A stretch of 64,000 nt of DNA from Heliocidaris erythrogramma. Taxonomy: Eukaryota > Echinodermata > Echinoidea > Camarodonta > Echinometridae. The DNA is taken from contig CM046870.1 in the NCBI GenBank assembly GCA_025617745.1, forward strand, positions 30,523,927-30,587,926. The letters run 5' to 3'. Made by a program: the position numbers and the translations under genes. Within the stretch, counting starts at the first letter, position 1. The number at the start of each line of letters is the position of its first letter. Positions 38,069 to 49,236 of this stretch are shown piece by piece. Below the pieces are notes generated by a model, which saw only the letters and a program-made list of their open reading frames with translations, searched no databases and was not told where the DNA came from.

Positions 38069-38218
38069 AATGAGAGAGAGAGAGAGAGATGGACTCGTAG
38101 ATATTGATCAGTATAAGAAGGCAATTGTGGTATTTCACCGAGACAGTTTTCTGGGCAACTCTAGATCAGGGAGGTCAATCTAATCCAACATCTATACAAC
38201 CTTGGCAACAAAGCTTAC

Positions 38219-38409
38219 CTTTCTTGGATAATATTGGAGTCGTCCATATCATTTGTGTCCGTTGCCTTCACCATGAGACTCTCAAGGTCGTCCAAGGCCT
38301 GGTTGACGTCGGCCAGCTGGTAAGACTGCGTAGTCACTGTGGTGGTGGTCGTCTTGATCGACTTCCTTGCTGATTGGGGTTTGGCGGCCACTGGTGGTGG
38401 TGATTTGAT
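38219..38409 (-). CDS. SRCIN1/KIAA1217-like, exon 16
   Basis: The acceptor is AATGCCCTATCAG|ATCAAA and the donor CAAGAAAG|GTAAGC. In phase 0 it reads IKSPPPVAAKPQSARKS, a Thr run (KTTTTTVTTQ), and a conserved-looking acidic helix (YQLADVNQALDDLESLMVK). The DVNQALDDLESL helix resembles family C-terminal segments and is preceded by another SPPP-type SH3-ligand candidate. The exon is separated from exon 15 by a 9.2-kb intron full of repeats. Confidence 0.85.
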
Positions 38410-38836
38410 CTGATAGGGCATTGGATGGGTAAAATAGATATAAAGGTTTCCATGCAAGATAAGTTTAGAAATTGGACTTCTCTGAATTGGATCATAAAAA
38501 TAAAAGAATGCTCCTTTTTAAAGTATCCACATCTTTAATCCTCATCATTGTCAGTATATCCATTTGCCACCAAAAATCTGGGCTATGTCTAATAAAGACA
38601 TCATAAGGATTTGTTCAGAGACATCAAATTATGTTATGAAATTATGAAATCAACATGTACTGGAATGGGATGTCCATATACACCCAACATATGAAGGTTT
38701 TTTCAGACGGGCCCCAGTCAGCTCGGTGAGGCATCTTATAGTGGATGGGAAACATCGCAGGGACCATGAGAACAAAACTAGTTCATTGATCTACCAATCA
38801 TGAACCTCTTGGAAAAACAGTAAAAACAGAAGACCT

Positions 38837-38974
38837 GGGGAGCGTTTCATCAAGCGTTTTGTCAGTGATTTTTACTGACAACTGTTATAAGCTACTGAAA
38901 TCCTTGCATCTGATTGGCTGAGAGTAAATTTGTCAGTAAAAATCACTGACAAAACGCTTGATGAAACGCTCCCC
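38837..38974. mobile_element. GGGGAGCGTTTCATCAAGCG MITE (copy 5)
   Basis: Its ends are GGGGAGCGTTTCATCAAGCG and the exact inverse CGCTTGATGAAACGCTCCCC. The inner TGTCAGTGATTTTTACTGAC block pairs with its inverse. The middle carries the family core GATTGGCTGAGAG. Very similar to the copy at 1010-1147. Confidence 0.85.
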
Positions 38975-38975
38975 T

Positions 38976-39125
38976 GGGCCCTCTTGCATAAAAAGGTTGT
39001 GCTTAATCGCAACTTAAAAAATTAAACGTAAGTAAAAAATGAGCAATCCTGATTGGTTGAAAGTCAAGTTGCGTTTAATTTTTTTGACTTGCGTTTAAAC
39101 GCAACTTTTTATGTTAGAGGGCCCA
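38976..39125. mobile_element. MITE with GGGCCCTC..GCATAAAAAGTTG ends
   Basis: The left end GGGCCCTCTTGCATAAAAAG matches the inverse of the right end CTTTTTATGTTAGAGGGCCC. Inner inverted blocks AAATTAAACG/CGTTTAATTT support a foldback. It starts one base after the preceding MITE. Confidence 0.7.
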
Positions 39126-39524
39126 GTTGAACGTTCTACTACCTGGATAAATCGTACCTACAACATGGAACAATACTAACAGGAGCTCCCAAACTCTACC
39201 ACCATACCCCAATATTTAAACAGGGGGCCCATGCATATACCCTAAAAATTTCAATCCAGAACCCCTGTGAAAAAAAAGTTTGCCGAAATCGATGCGACTT
39301 TCTGCGTATAAAGCCCTCATTATCCAACTCCCTTTTTAGCTTCTATCTGGATCAAACCTGACTACATGAATGTCACCTAATAGTGTGCAAAGACTTTTCA
39401 AAAAAATCTATCAAGACATAATTTCAGTCACCTGCTCTAGTCAACTACTTCTTTGTGCATTTAAAAGATACAATTCTTTAAACTCTGTTTTTAGAAAGTT
39501 GAAATGTGTGAAAATATTAGTTTC

Positions 39525-41010
39525 AGCCCTCATTGCAAACATCTGGGGCATGATGATGCATTACTTTAACCCCCTGGATGCAATTTGATTTTGATATAAC
39601 ATCCACAAGGGCACAGCAAGGGAATTTCCCTGTTAATGCCTTAATAAACCAACTGTATCTTCTAGCCTGCACTCCAGACTCCAGAGTGACATACAACAAT
39701 TTAGAGCAACAAACTGTGTACATGAAAACAGAATTCAATGACACACAAAAAATGATACACAGATCAGTGCAGAATATATTACCCGTAAAAACCATAATGT
39801 ACTCTTACGACATGGTGTATTGCATGTGATTATGGGATTATGTTTAGAAAACTATTCATGTGCATGTTGCAATACCACAAAATACACAAACAAAGCAGGG
39901 CATTCCAAATAACATTTTCCCTAACATGACATTTGTGATTTCAACCAGCAAATCACATTTGTTGATCACCCTGAAGATTTTGAGGTTTTGCATCCTGAGC
40001 TAAAAAACCACATGAACCTTCTGATAAGCATATTTTTGCCTGTATCGATCTGAAATATATATCTGCATTTAAAGATGATGTAAAGTCAAGCATATCTTAA
40101 TTTTCTCACAGACCCAAAGCCAAGATTCCTTCTAAATCCTCATATACTCTTTGCCAGTCCATTACTATTCAGAACATATCGTCTGTTTGGAGCCAGAACG
40201 ATGTTAAGTCATATACTTCCAACACAGAGTTAATGCCCTACTGGCTTTTTAGCATCCCAGTTGTATGAATGAACTTTATAAAACTACTAAGGACCATTCT
40301 TTGTAAAGAGAAACAAACAGATGCATAATTTATGTGACAATCTAATTTTACCTCCCTGTTGGAAAATAAGATTACATCCTTATTGATTTTCTTATATCAC
40401 CAGTTTCTTACATGAAAAGGATTCCCCTTTCTTTCGACAAGAAAAAATCATTTTCTAACCATGTTTTTACAGAGACACTAAATAATGCCCTTTTTTGAGT
40501 GGTCACGCACGTGACTGACCCAATTTTCACCTCTAAAGGAAAAGAATGTCCACTCATTTATGGAAAGTTGCTTTCAAATGTTCAGAATAATCCTATCACA
40601 CTTGCAGCAATGAAAAAGTACAAACTTGCACTCCTAGGGAAATACAAGAAAAGTAGGTTTGACTACCAACAAATACGACCATTTTTCATGCATGTGTCTG
40701 ACCTTAGTTTGACCTCTGAAAGAAAATGATGCATCCTCATTTGAAATAATTATCCTATGTCTGTTGGGGGTAAGATTGTCATTTAAAAATCTAAAATGAG
40801 AAACTCGTACTCCAAGACAAATACTGAAAAATATTAGGTTTAAATGAACTATTTTTTTTCAGGATTTGGGTCATATTCGTGACTGAGAATAAGTTTCGGC
40901 CCACACTGCAAACATTAGACGCATGATACTCCCATTATCTTAACCCGTTGGACACAACTTGACGTTGCTATAACAAACAGAAGGACATAGGGGAATTTCC
41001 CTGTCAACAG
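39525..41010. repeat. Diverged tandem duplications
   Basis: The block near 39530-39640 (CTCATTGCAAACATCTGGGG ... GGGAATTTCCCTGTTAATGC) recurs near 40900-41010 with substitutions (CACTGCAAACATTAGACGCA ... GGGGAATTTCCCTGTCAAC). Between them a unit of about 186 bp is repeated: TGACCCAATTTTCACCTCTA at 40513 resembles TGACCTTAGTTTGACCTCTG at 40699. Confidence 0.55.
40188..40252. repeat. 60-nt hairpin family member (H6)
   Basis: GGAGCCAGAACGATGTTAAG opens it and ACAGAGTTAATGCCCTACTG closes it, giving inverted arms. It lies in intron 15. Confidence 0.65.
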
Positions 41011-41155
41011 TCTTCCGTCTAGCACATAATGATGAAGCAACGAGGAGGAGAATGCTTGAATGGGACTCCAAGAGAGATCCATTCTTTATCTGTTATCATT
41101 AATGTGTTAATTATTCCTCCAGTAACAGAACAGTATTATACTGTCACTATGAACA

Positions 41156-41610
41156 CCCAGAGAGAGAGAGAGAGGGAGAGAGAGAGAGAGAGAGAGAGGT
41201 GAGAGAGAGATAGAGAGAGAGAGGGAGAGAGAGAGAGAGAGAGGGAGAGGTGAATAGATAGAGATAGAGAAAGAGATAGAGATAGAGAAAGAGAGGGAGA
41301 AAGAGATAGAGAAAGAGAGGGAGAAAGAGATAGAGAAAGAGATAGAGAAAGAGAGGGAGAAAGAGATAGAGATATGGATAGAGATAGAGATAGGATAGAG
41401 ATAGAGAAAGAGAGGAAGAGAGGGAGCATAACAAAAAGAAAAGAGGATAGAAAAGGGAGAGACAGAGAGACGGAGTGAAACTGGGGATAGAAAATGAGAG
41501 AAAAGAAAGTGGAAATAGCAACAGAAAGAGTAAGACGAGAGGGATAGAGACGGAGAAAGAGAGAGGGTGAGAGAAGAGAGAGAGGAGAGAGAGGAGAGAG
41601 AGAGGAGTAT
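41156..41610. repeat. GA-rich tract
   Basis: (GA)n with GATAGA and GAAAGAGAGG higher-order units. Long open frames across it on the minus strand are repeat artefacts. Confidence 0.9.
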
Positions 41611-41775
41611 TATTACCTTGTTGTTAGGGGGCCCCACCCACAAGCTTAACTTCTCATGGGGTCCTTAAACCACTCAATCTCATATTCATGTCCTTTATAC
41701 CATTGTTTTTTATATTACATTCTCATATTTGTTTGTTTGGTTTTGAATAAACTTGAACTTGAACTTGAACTTGAG
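41609..41775 (+). mobile_element. LINE 3' end with ACTTGA tail
   Basis: Contains GGGGCCCCACCCACAAGC (41628-41645), the exact inverse of 20782-20799, and ends GTTTTGAATAAACTTGAACT with three more TTGAAC units. The short tandem tail is typical of CR1/L2-type non-LTR elements. Only the terminal portion remains. Confidence 0.65.
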
Positions 41776-42439
41776 AGAGAGAGAGAGGGAGAGAGAGAGA
41801 GGGAGAGGAAGAGAGAGAGAGAGAGAGAGAGAGATGTAGACAAAGGGTGAATGTTTTCTGCCTGTTACCATCCAACAGCAAAACAAAGCTGACAATGTAC
41901 ACAGAAATTGCAACGTGGACAAAACCATCTGAAACATGACAAAGAACGGAGGTAGAAGGAAAAAAAGACAGAAAGGATAAGAATAAACATATGGATTAGG
42001 TTTGAATTTGATATTTACAAAAAAAAATCCTGAACACAAAGAATATTACTTTGAAGATACATAACAACATAATGTTTTGGAGCACGTACATGTAGTTGAA
42101 AGACAACCATCATACATATTTCTATTTCATGCCAAATCTAATGTTGTAAATAGCTTGTGTTATCCGTTCATTATAATATCTTTCTTCTCAATGCATTCTA
42201 TTGGACTTTATATACATAATATATGCTTCAATTAGAGCTATTTTCAAAACAGGAATACACAGACAAGAAATTCCATTTCTAATGACCAAGATGACCTATA
42301 TCCACTATTCCAATATCCCACAACATATTGAAAATGAAAGTCATTGCAAAAAATTTCCTTCTCAAATTCTATAAAAAACTTTCACCAAATGCAGAATGTA
42401 TAAAGGTATAAGGAAGGCTGAAACAGAGGCAGGGAGAGA

Positions 42440-42510
42440 CAGATATATAGATAGATATAGACAGAGAGAGAGAGAAAAGAGAGAGAGAGAGAGAGAGAGA
42501 GATAAAAAAA
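42440..42510. repeat. GA/GATA simple repeat
   Basis: GATATATAGATAGATATAGA passes into (GA)n. Low complexity only. Confidence 0.85.
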
Positions 42511-42786
42511 AGAGAAAAATTTAGTAAAATATGACAAGGTGTAAAGCAGGGAAAAACAACAAAATATAATAATAAATAAGCGAATAGGAGGAAGAGGGTT
42601 GCATCACAAGATTATTTAGCTCATTGTGTCCAACCAATAAATTGTTTCCTAATTCTCACTAACAAATGACATCTGATTACTTCCTTATTACAATTTTCCT
42701 TTGATGGGGCATTCATGTAACTAGGACAGGTCGTACAAACACAGAGTGTGAAGGTAATGATGACATGGCAGTTAATAAAGGGACAG

Positions 42787-42787
42787 C

Positions 42788-42857
<70 letters not shown>

Positions 42858-43200
42858 AAGAGAGGACAAGAAAAAGAAATAATTGATCACGGAAAGAGAA
42901 TATGTAAATTCATTAGAAAGGGAGAGAGGGAGAGAGAGGGAGGGATAGAGAGGACAAGAAAAAGAAATAATTGATTAGGGAAAGAGAATATGTAAATTCA
43001 TTAGAAAGGGAGAGAGGTAGAGGTAGAGATAGATATGGAGAGAGAGAGGGAGGGATAGAGAGAGGGAAGGATAGAGAGAGAGGGGGAGAGAGAGGCAGAG
43101 AGAGGCAGAGAGAGAGTGGGAGAAAGAGGAAGGGAAGGAAGGAGTGAAGGAAAAAGAGTGAGAGAGAGATAGAGAGAGAGAGAGAAGGACAGGAAGAAGG
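42787..43200. repeat. GA-rich tract with duplicated unique insert
   Basis: (GA)n blocks alternate with a duplicated segment: GAGGACAAGAAAAAGAAATAATTGAT...GAGAATATGTAAATTCATTAG appears near 42862-42918 and again near 42950-43006. This shows local tandem duplication of about 88 bp. Confidence 0.85.
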
Positions 43201-43410
43201 GGAAAAAAAGAAATTGAGGATTATGGAAAGAGAATATGTAAATCCATTAATTAGCCCATTATGTCCATCTCATAAACTGTTTCCTAATTCTGACAAACAA
43301 TGGCGTCTGATAACTTCCTTATTACAATCGTCCTTGTCAAGGGTATATAAGTGCATGTAGGATGGGTCACACAAACACATACTTCACACAGTTTGAAACT
43401 TGATAGAAAA

Positions 43411-43445
<35 letters not shown>

Positions 43446-43549
43446 TGAGAGGTGGATATAGAGAGAAAGAGAGAGAGAGAAAGAGAGAAAGAGAGAAAGA
43501 ACGAGAGAGAAAGAACGAGAGAGAAAGAAAGAGAGAGAGAGAGAGAGAG
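43411..43549. repeat. GA-rich simple repeat
   Basis: (GA)n interspersed with GAAA and GAACGA units. The transcribed strand of the host gene would carry CU repeats here. Confidence 0.9.
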
Positions 43550-45274
43550 TAAGATGGGTGTAACAGCAAATAAAAATGACCATTATGTACCATTGTAACA
43601 TTTTCATGAATATAACAATAGAGCACTCCACCTAGAGACTATTATCAGAAGTAGGTGTGCTTATGTTTACACAGAGAAATGTATTTCTAATACCATTGTT
43701 CCACACAGAAGGGGAATTCTAAAATAATTGTAAAACCCAACAAAAGAAAGAGAAAAAGAAATTTTTTACGAGCATTTCCTATAAAAGCTTTCAACACATG
43801 ACTTCCCGTTTACGATTAATGATTGCATTACAAGACAGATTCCTATGAACTATCAAAATAAATTACACATACTTAGGATGAAAAATAGAAATGAGTCATT
43901 GCCGGAGTTGAAACTATTGTTAAAATGTTTCTGTAATGGTGTACTATTGAAACAGTCTGAAATTCATAAAAACTAAAAGTTGTAAAGGTTTCTCTCTTTT
44001 TTTTTTTTTGGGGGGGGGGGGGTGGGGGCTTGCCTACTCCATATGAAGTAATCACTTAAGGTATTGTATGTTTTACCCATGAAAATTGTAGAAATCGATG
44101 GGCTTCAGGGTTAATGATTAAGGAAGTTCTTTGCTCTGAAATGAAAATCAAATAAACTTAATCTCATTCACATTTATGCATATTCATGTGCAAATGTGCT
44201 GCACTCAAAGGCACTTTTCATGTTTAGAACATGTAACAGTTACAACCGGCAGGTTTTCTACAGCAAAAGACCACCCTAGATCCTACTGCCAATTATGCTT
44301 TCAGCAATGGTGCCCTCTCGTGATTAAATCTCTATAGTTTTAATACAGATGTTACAAAATTTTTGTTTCTTGTTTTTGTTTCTTGTTTTTGTTTTTTGCT
44401 ATCTAGCCAAATCTGAGAAGAAAACTTGAAGAAAATTGAGGAAAATCACAATTTTGATTGCAGTTGTATCCTACATGGGTCATGCACATCTATTTTTTTT
44501 TTACATGGTTGCTGGCATTCTGTCATTATTTGAACATGGTTGTAGATAAGGTCAATAACTGATGCGGTGTTCCACGTGGCTTAAAGGTTAAAAGCTTGGA
44601 TTTGCATTACGCTACATAGATTTGCTGACCTTGTTAATAAAGTGTATGAAGAGAATCCAAAACAATAAACAAGTTTATCAGTTTAACATCAAATCCTTTG
44701 AACTTTGGGCCTTGAGAAAGTATAATCAATACTTTCAGCCAAGCATAAAAGGTTATCATGCTTCCAAAACAAAAGATAGAATACATACAATGCTAAACAA
44801 CAATTATTACTTTAGAATTGCAAGAGTGGACAAGGCTCTGTTTAGTAATCGTAAAAAAATACAATTTTCACCTGCCTGAATTAATGCCTTCTTCTCTAAA
44901 TGGGCAAATATTTTTTTGTATGATTCGCTTGCCCATTTACACATCTTGGTAAGCCTTGGGCAAGCTGGCTAGTAGCAGAGTATACAGTTCCCTAGCTTAC
45001 TTTTAAAAAGGCTCTCAAGGCCCATCCCTTCAATTTGAAAAACTAGCCATTTGATGACATGAATGATTGAACACTGTAGACAATTACTTTTCGGAAACAT
45101 TCCATTTTGTTTTAACTGTAAATACCACGAGCTATGCACCCATGGAATTCAACTGAATGATGTCTTTATATTTTGGAGCAAGCGCCATGAGCGCCCGAGT
45201 TGGCAGATAACGGTGCTGTATTAGACTTCATTATTATCATTATTACATTAGTCACAGTGCAGTATGTTGTATGT

Positions 45275-45325
45275 TCAGAGCAAGAAGGTCATAATAATTT
45301 AGCAAAGTTACCTTCTGACTCTCAA
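45275..45325. repeat. 60-nt hairpin family member (H7, degenerate)
   Basis: CAGAGCAAGAAGGTCATAAT pairs with the inverse CCTTCTGACTCTCAACTG. It is a shorter, more diverged member than those at 28659 and 36372. Confidence 0.55.
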
Positions 45326-45340
45326 CTGACAATACCATTC

Positions 45341-45409
45341 TCTCAGAGGCAATAGGGTATTAAGTCTATGAATGTTACTGATATGATGTAGTGCCATTCC
45401 AGTTCTCAA
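45341..45409. repeat. 60-nt hairpin family member (H8, degenerate)
   Basis: CTCAGAGGCAATAGGGTATT followed by AGTCTATG, and closing with GTGCCATTCCAGTTCTCAA. It keeps the family order (arm, TTAAGTCTATG, TATGA, arm). Confidence 0.5.
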
Positions 45410-46680
45410 TTAAAAATTATAAAATACAACTATATATTACTGAAATAAAACTTTAAATATTGTGAAATATCAAAACAAAAGTTGTATAAAGATTGTAGCC
45501 CACAACCACAAACCACCACTTCCACCATCACTACTAGAGCATCACCATCAACAAGAATCATAATAGAATACAACCCACCACCAAATGCAAAACCATAAAA
45601 CCAAATGGTTTTTCGAAAGATGAATGAAGCTGGTATAGAGGGAAATTTTTCTGAGAATGTTTGCAGCTGTGTGCAGTGTGATGTGTTGTTAGTAAATAGC
45701 AATGAAATGAAAAGTAAAATGTATAGTAAAATGTATTAGTTTATACATATGATATTTGATTAGCATGATGAAGTAGGTCTCTAAATTTCAATCAGATTTT
45801 TCAAACTCTTGTTTAATCTCCAGATGAACATATGATTATGAAATAAAATGTGAAAATTCTTACAACTATACTTTAGAGAAGAACTGCAAAATTTTCAGAG
45901 CTATGCATAACCAATGACCTAGACAATTTTGTAAGAACAATGTGATATTAATTAGTCATATTAGATAAGATATGAACGAAGTTAATGTAAATATTAAAAG
46001 AAATGGTATGGAATGCTTAAGTGCTTAAAATGCAATATCATGTGATCAATTATCTAAAAATTAAAGTTTGCAATATGGGGGTAGTGCTGCTCTGGATTAA
46101 GCTTTGTTATACTTGATAATATCTGAATTACCATATTATTTTAAATCTTACATCATTTCTAATAACATCTAATGTTAAATTAAAAAAAACAGTAGTGGTT
46201 TTGCAGATGTAAATGTCAATAAAACCAATAGAGTTTCAGATATAATCAAATTAGTTAGCTCTTTCATCTATCTCCCCATGTAAAAGTGGACACAAAACAT
46301 TGTAAAAATATTAAATAATCTTTCTATAACATTTACATATTTTGGAAACTAAAAAAACAAAAAAACTCAGAGTAGATTGACATTAGATTACTTTTCTCAT
46401 CAAGTTTTGTTGTTATGATACATGGATTCAAATTAAGTGGTTCATTTATAACATCTAATAAAATTTTAGCTATGGACTTTACAACAGATCTATGGGGTTC
46501 TATTACTTTACAAAAAGATTCATAAGCAAGGGGATGGGGAACTAGTGGCCGATGGGGAACTAGTGGCCGATGGGGTTTGAGAAGGGGTGGGGAGGAGGTA
46601 GATGTAGAGGTGTTTGTTTGTTTGTTTTAGCACCAAGTATGAAAGGCTAATTGGTAAATTAGACCATGACTGATATACTT

Positions 46681-46920
46681 ACACTATGAACACGGTGACA
46701 AAGAGAGCGGACAATTTATGCAGCTCCTCATTGTACCCTCCACAATAGCTCTAGTAGACAAAAGGACATCCCTTCACTGCTATTATGTGACACCTGTTCT
46801 ACATATTTTTACAGGATAGCAATGAATGGATGTTCTTTTGTTAACCAGTGCAAATGTGAAGGGTACAATGAGGTGCAGCATAAATTGTCCGCTTCTTTGT
46901 TCGTCATGTTCATAGTGTTA
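46681..46920. repeat. Palindrome with 60-bp arms
   Basis: The left arm 46681-46740 (ACACTATGAACACGGTGACA ...) is the inverse of the right arm 46860-46920 (... CGTCATGTTCATAGTGTTA) with few mismatches. Shared blocks are GCGGACAATTTATGCAGC and CTCATTGTACCCT. A further inner pair (AAGGACATCCCTTCACTGCTAT with ATAGCAATGAATGGATGTTC) extends it towards the centre. Confidence 0.8.
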
Positions 46921-47016
46921 CCTGTGCTATTGCAGAATTTAATAGACCAGTTTACTCATGTATCCAAATTTACGATTGTTTCTTCCAAGAATTCCTCAAC
47001 AGATTACATGTAATTC

Positions 47017-47050
47017 ACCTGCTGTGGATTATGTGGAGTCCACAGCAGGT
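47017..47050. repeat. Perfect 12-bp stem hairpin
   Basis: ACCTGCTGTGGA at 47017-47028 pairs exactly with TCCACAGCAGGT at 47039-47050 across a 10-base loop. It lies about 100 bp beyond the 240-bp palindrome and may belong to the same element. Confidence 0.7.
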
Positions 47051-47586
47051 AATTTAGTGGCAATTTGGGCCATTATAAGAAACTTGTGCGTGAGAAGTTA
47101 ACTGGTCGATTAAATGGTGAATAGTGAAGCCAATTTGCAAATTTTGTAAAATGATCAAGGGCATGTTAGAGTATGATTGATATTTTTGCATGAAATTTGC
47201 AAATAAACAATGGCTACTTCTGGCATATCCTATGTAAACCCCAAACTTGTGCAAATGGTAAATCTATGTTAGATGATTAAAATAAAAGATAATAAAAAAA
47301 AATAAAAATAAATAAAGGATAAAGAATAGACAGCAGGATAGAGCCCAATTACCAGAAACTAAAATAAACAAATAAAATCAAAATTATAATCTAAAATAAA
47401 TGAGAAGGGAGGTGGCAAAAGAGAAGAAGTGTTGCACTTTTGTTTGCAAGTTGCATTGTTTGAAATGGAGGCTGCAAGGAACTAAATTTGGAAGGGGGTA
47501 GAGTGCTGGTTAGGCACTAGAAGTCAAAGAATATTAAGGGGGACGAAGGTAGCTGAAAGGTTTTTGGCTTGAATCGTAAAATTCAC

Positions 47587-49236
47587 CTCTTTAGATTGTG
47601 GACTGCTTCCATGGAGGTTGAGATCTGCAGGTTTGTTCGGACTGGTGGCAGCGGTGGGATAGCCCTCAAGGCTGGTGGGTTTTGAGATGGCAGTGACTAG
47701 CGGTTGGGGATTTGGTCCGTTCACCTGATTGGCGTCCGGGGTCTGGACGGCTTTCTTCTCCTTCTGAATGTTCTCAAGCTGCATCTGTCGGAGCTTGGCA
47801 TACTGGGCTTTGAGTTGCGTTGTCCTGAGGTTTTCATCATTTCCTGCGGATACTGAGGGTTGGTGCTTCTTTGGCCGCACAGCAGGGTCAGTCTCTCGCC
47901 GCTTTATTTCCACATTAGAGTGCACTGTTCGAGGCACCTGACCCGCCGAGTCTGACATAGTTCTCCTTGGGCCAGAAAATGACACAATCACTGGGTTTCG
48001 AACTGGCGAGGAATTGGCGGAATCAGGGTCCTGGATGATTTGCTGCTGCTGGACGTTGTAGATGCCTTCTGGGGGATACATATCGTTGTCAGGAGAACTG
48101 GACAGGCAAATGTTCTCTGCTGACTTGGCCATCCTACCCTGATTGGTCACTTGGCTTGACCGCTGGCCAGGCCTTTCAGGAATGGTAATCTGCTTGGCAT
48201 TGTTATTGATATTGCTCTCGCTGGTGGCAGTAACCAGAAGTTTCTTTGCACGCTGAGTTGGAGAGTCCATGCAACCTCGTGGGGGCTTGGGGGGAGGCCC
48301 TACTTCACTCGAACCGGGACTGTTTGCCTTTTGTGAACTATCTCCCTTCTCATGATCTCGCCTTAGAAGCCTTGCCAAGGCCCCGCCCATTTTCTTAGAT
48401 TTTGATTTCCCACTACTACCACTACTACCCTGCTGCCCACTTTTAGACGGACTCCTACTGAGGAAGGATCTTTTGGTCTGTGATTTCTCCTTCCCTACCT
48501 TCCCATTGGAATGTGAAATACCCCCATTCCCGACTGTAACCAGAGTCTGTGAATGGAATGATCCATTGATATCTTTAGGGGTGGTGAATTCTCTTGCACC
48601 CAGGGATGGGGTGGATTTGGATGTCTCTTGAGCTTTGACTGTGCTGGTGATTTGAGGGGGGTCCACCGCAGCGGATACTGCGTTGATTAGACAGTCTGCG
48701 GAAGTGCTGGGGGCACTACTTAGTGCCTTCTGACCCCCAGCACCCCCGTCCCCTACATCTCCCACCCTATCCTCCATAGCATGGGACTCAGACTCAGGCA
48801 TACTCTCAACCACTGGCTCAGACTCAGACTCAACCCTCGCCTCGACAACCACTTCCTCACTAGGCACCTTAGGTTGACTGGTGCTTGTCGGGCTCGACCA
48901 AGTTATCTTCTTGTTGCTCTGCTCCTGGGAGGCAGGGGATGCTGGGAAGTGCTTCCTTGGTGGTGGAGGGGGAGGGGGACCTTTCTTCTGCCCCCCTTCA
49001 GCTTCTTTCTGTGCCTCCCTCTTGGCTGCCTTCTCTGGCGTGATGATCGGTGTCATGGTGTCGTGGTTTTCTTGATCAAAAAGCTCGCGGAGGAACCGGC
49101 GCTGACGGGTCTGATTGGCCTCCACGTTGTTCGTCCTGCGTAGTTCCTCTCTCTTTCCCGAGAGGGTGTGTTCAAACTGGTTACGCTCGACGGGCGATTT
49201 GAATCGCTGAGGAAGGTCATGGTGTACAATAGAATC
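47587..49236 (-). CDS. SRCIN1/KIAA1217-like, exon 15: long disordered Pro/Ser-rich exon
   Basis: The acceptor is TAATTCCTGCACAG|GATTC, and the 550 codons are all open. Residues 1-50 of the exon are a charged helical stretch (FKSPVERNQFEHTLSGKREE) conserved in the family. Near residue 90 is a Pro run (KKGPPPPPPPRKHF), and near residue 320 is PPPKPPRG, an SH3-ligand-like motif. A basic block (SKSKKMGGALARLLRRDHEK) and a short helix near the end (AQYAKLRQMQLENIQKEKK) follow. The exon ends AAAGAG|GTGAAT in phase 0, fitting exon 16. If that donor is not used, the frame runs 20 codons further to a stop ending at 47524. Confidence 0.9.

Larger units (their letters stand above)
36193..38218 (-). other. 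Intron 16
   Basis: Contains hairpin H5 (36372-36435), a GA-rich tract (37466-37830) and a foldback element (37859-38068). The stretch 36440-37460 is AT-rich with nothing recognised. Confidence 0.65.
38410..47586 (-). other. Intron 15 (9.2 kb), repeat-rich
   Basis: The largest intron. It holds two adjacent MITEs (38837-39125), three members of the hairpin family (40188-40252, 45275-45325, 45341-45409), diverged tandem repeats (39525-41010), a LINE 3' end (41609-41775), GA-rich tracts from 41.1 to 43.6 kb, a SINE-type tail near 45174-45245, and a 240-bp palindrome (46681-46920). Stretches between these, such as 43560-45170 and 45410-46680, show nothing else. Confidence 0.7.

Noticed and set aside
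48781-49143. Plus-strand open frame opposite exon 15
   Set aside because: It is the shadow of the well-supported minus-strand exon.
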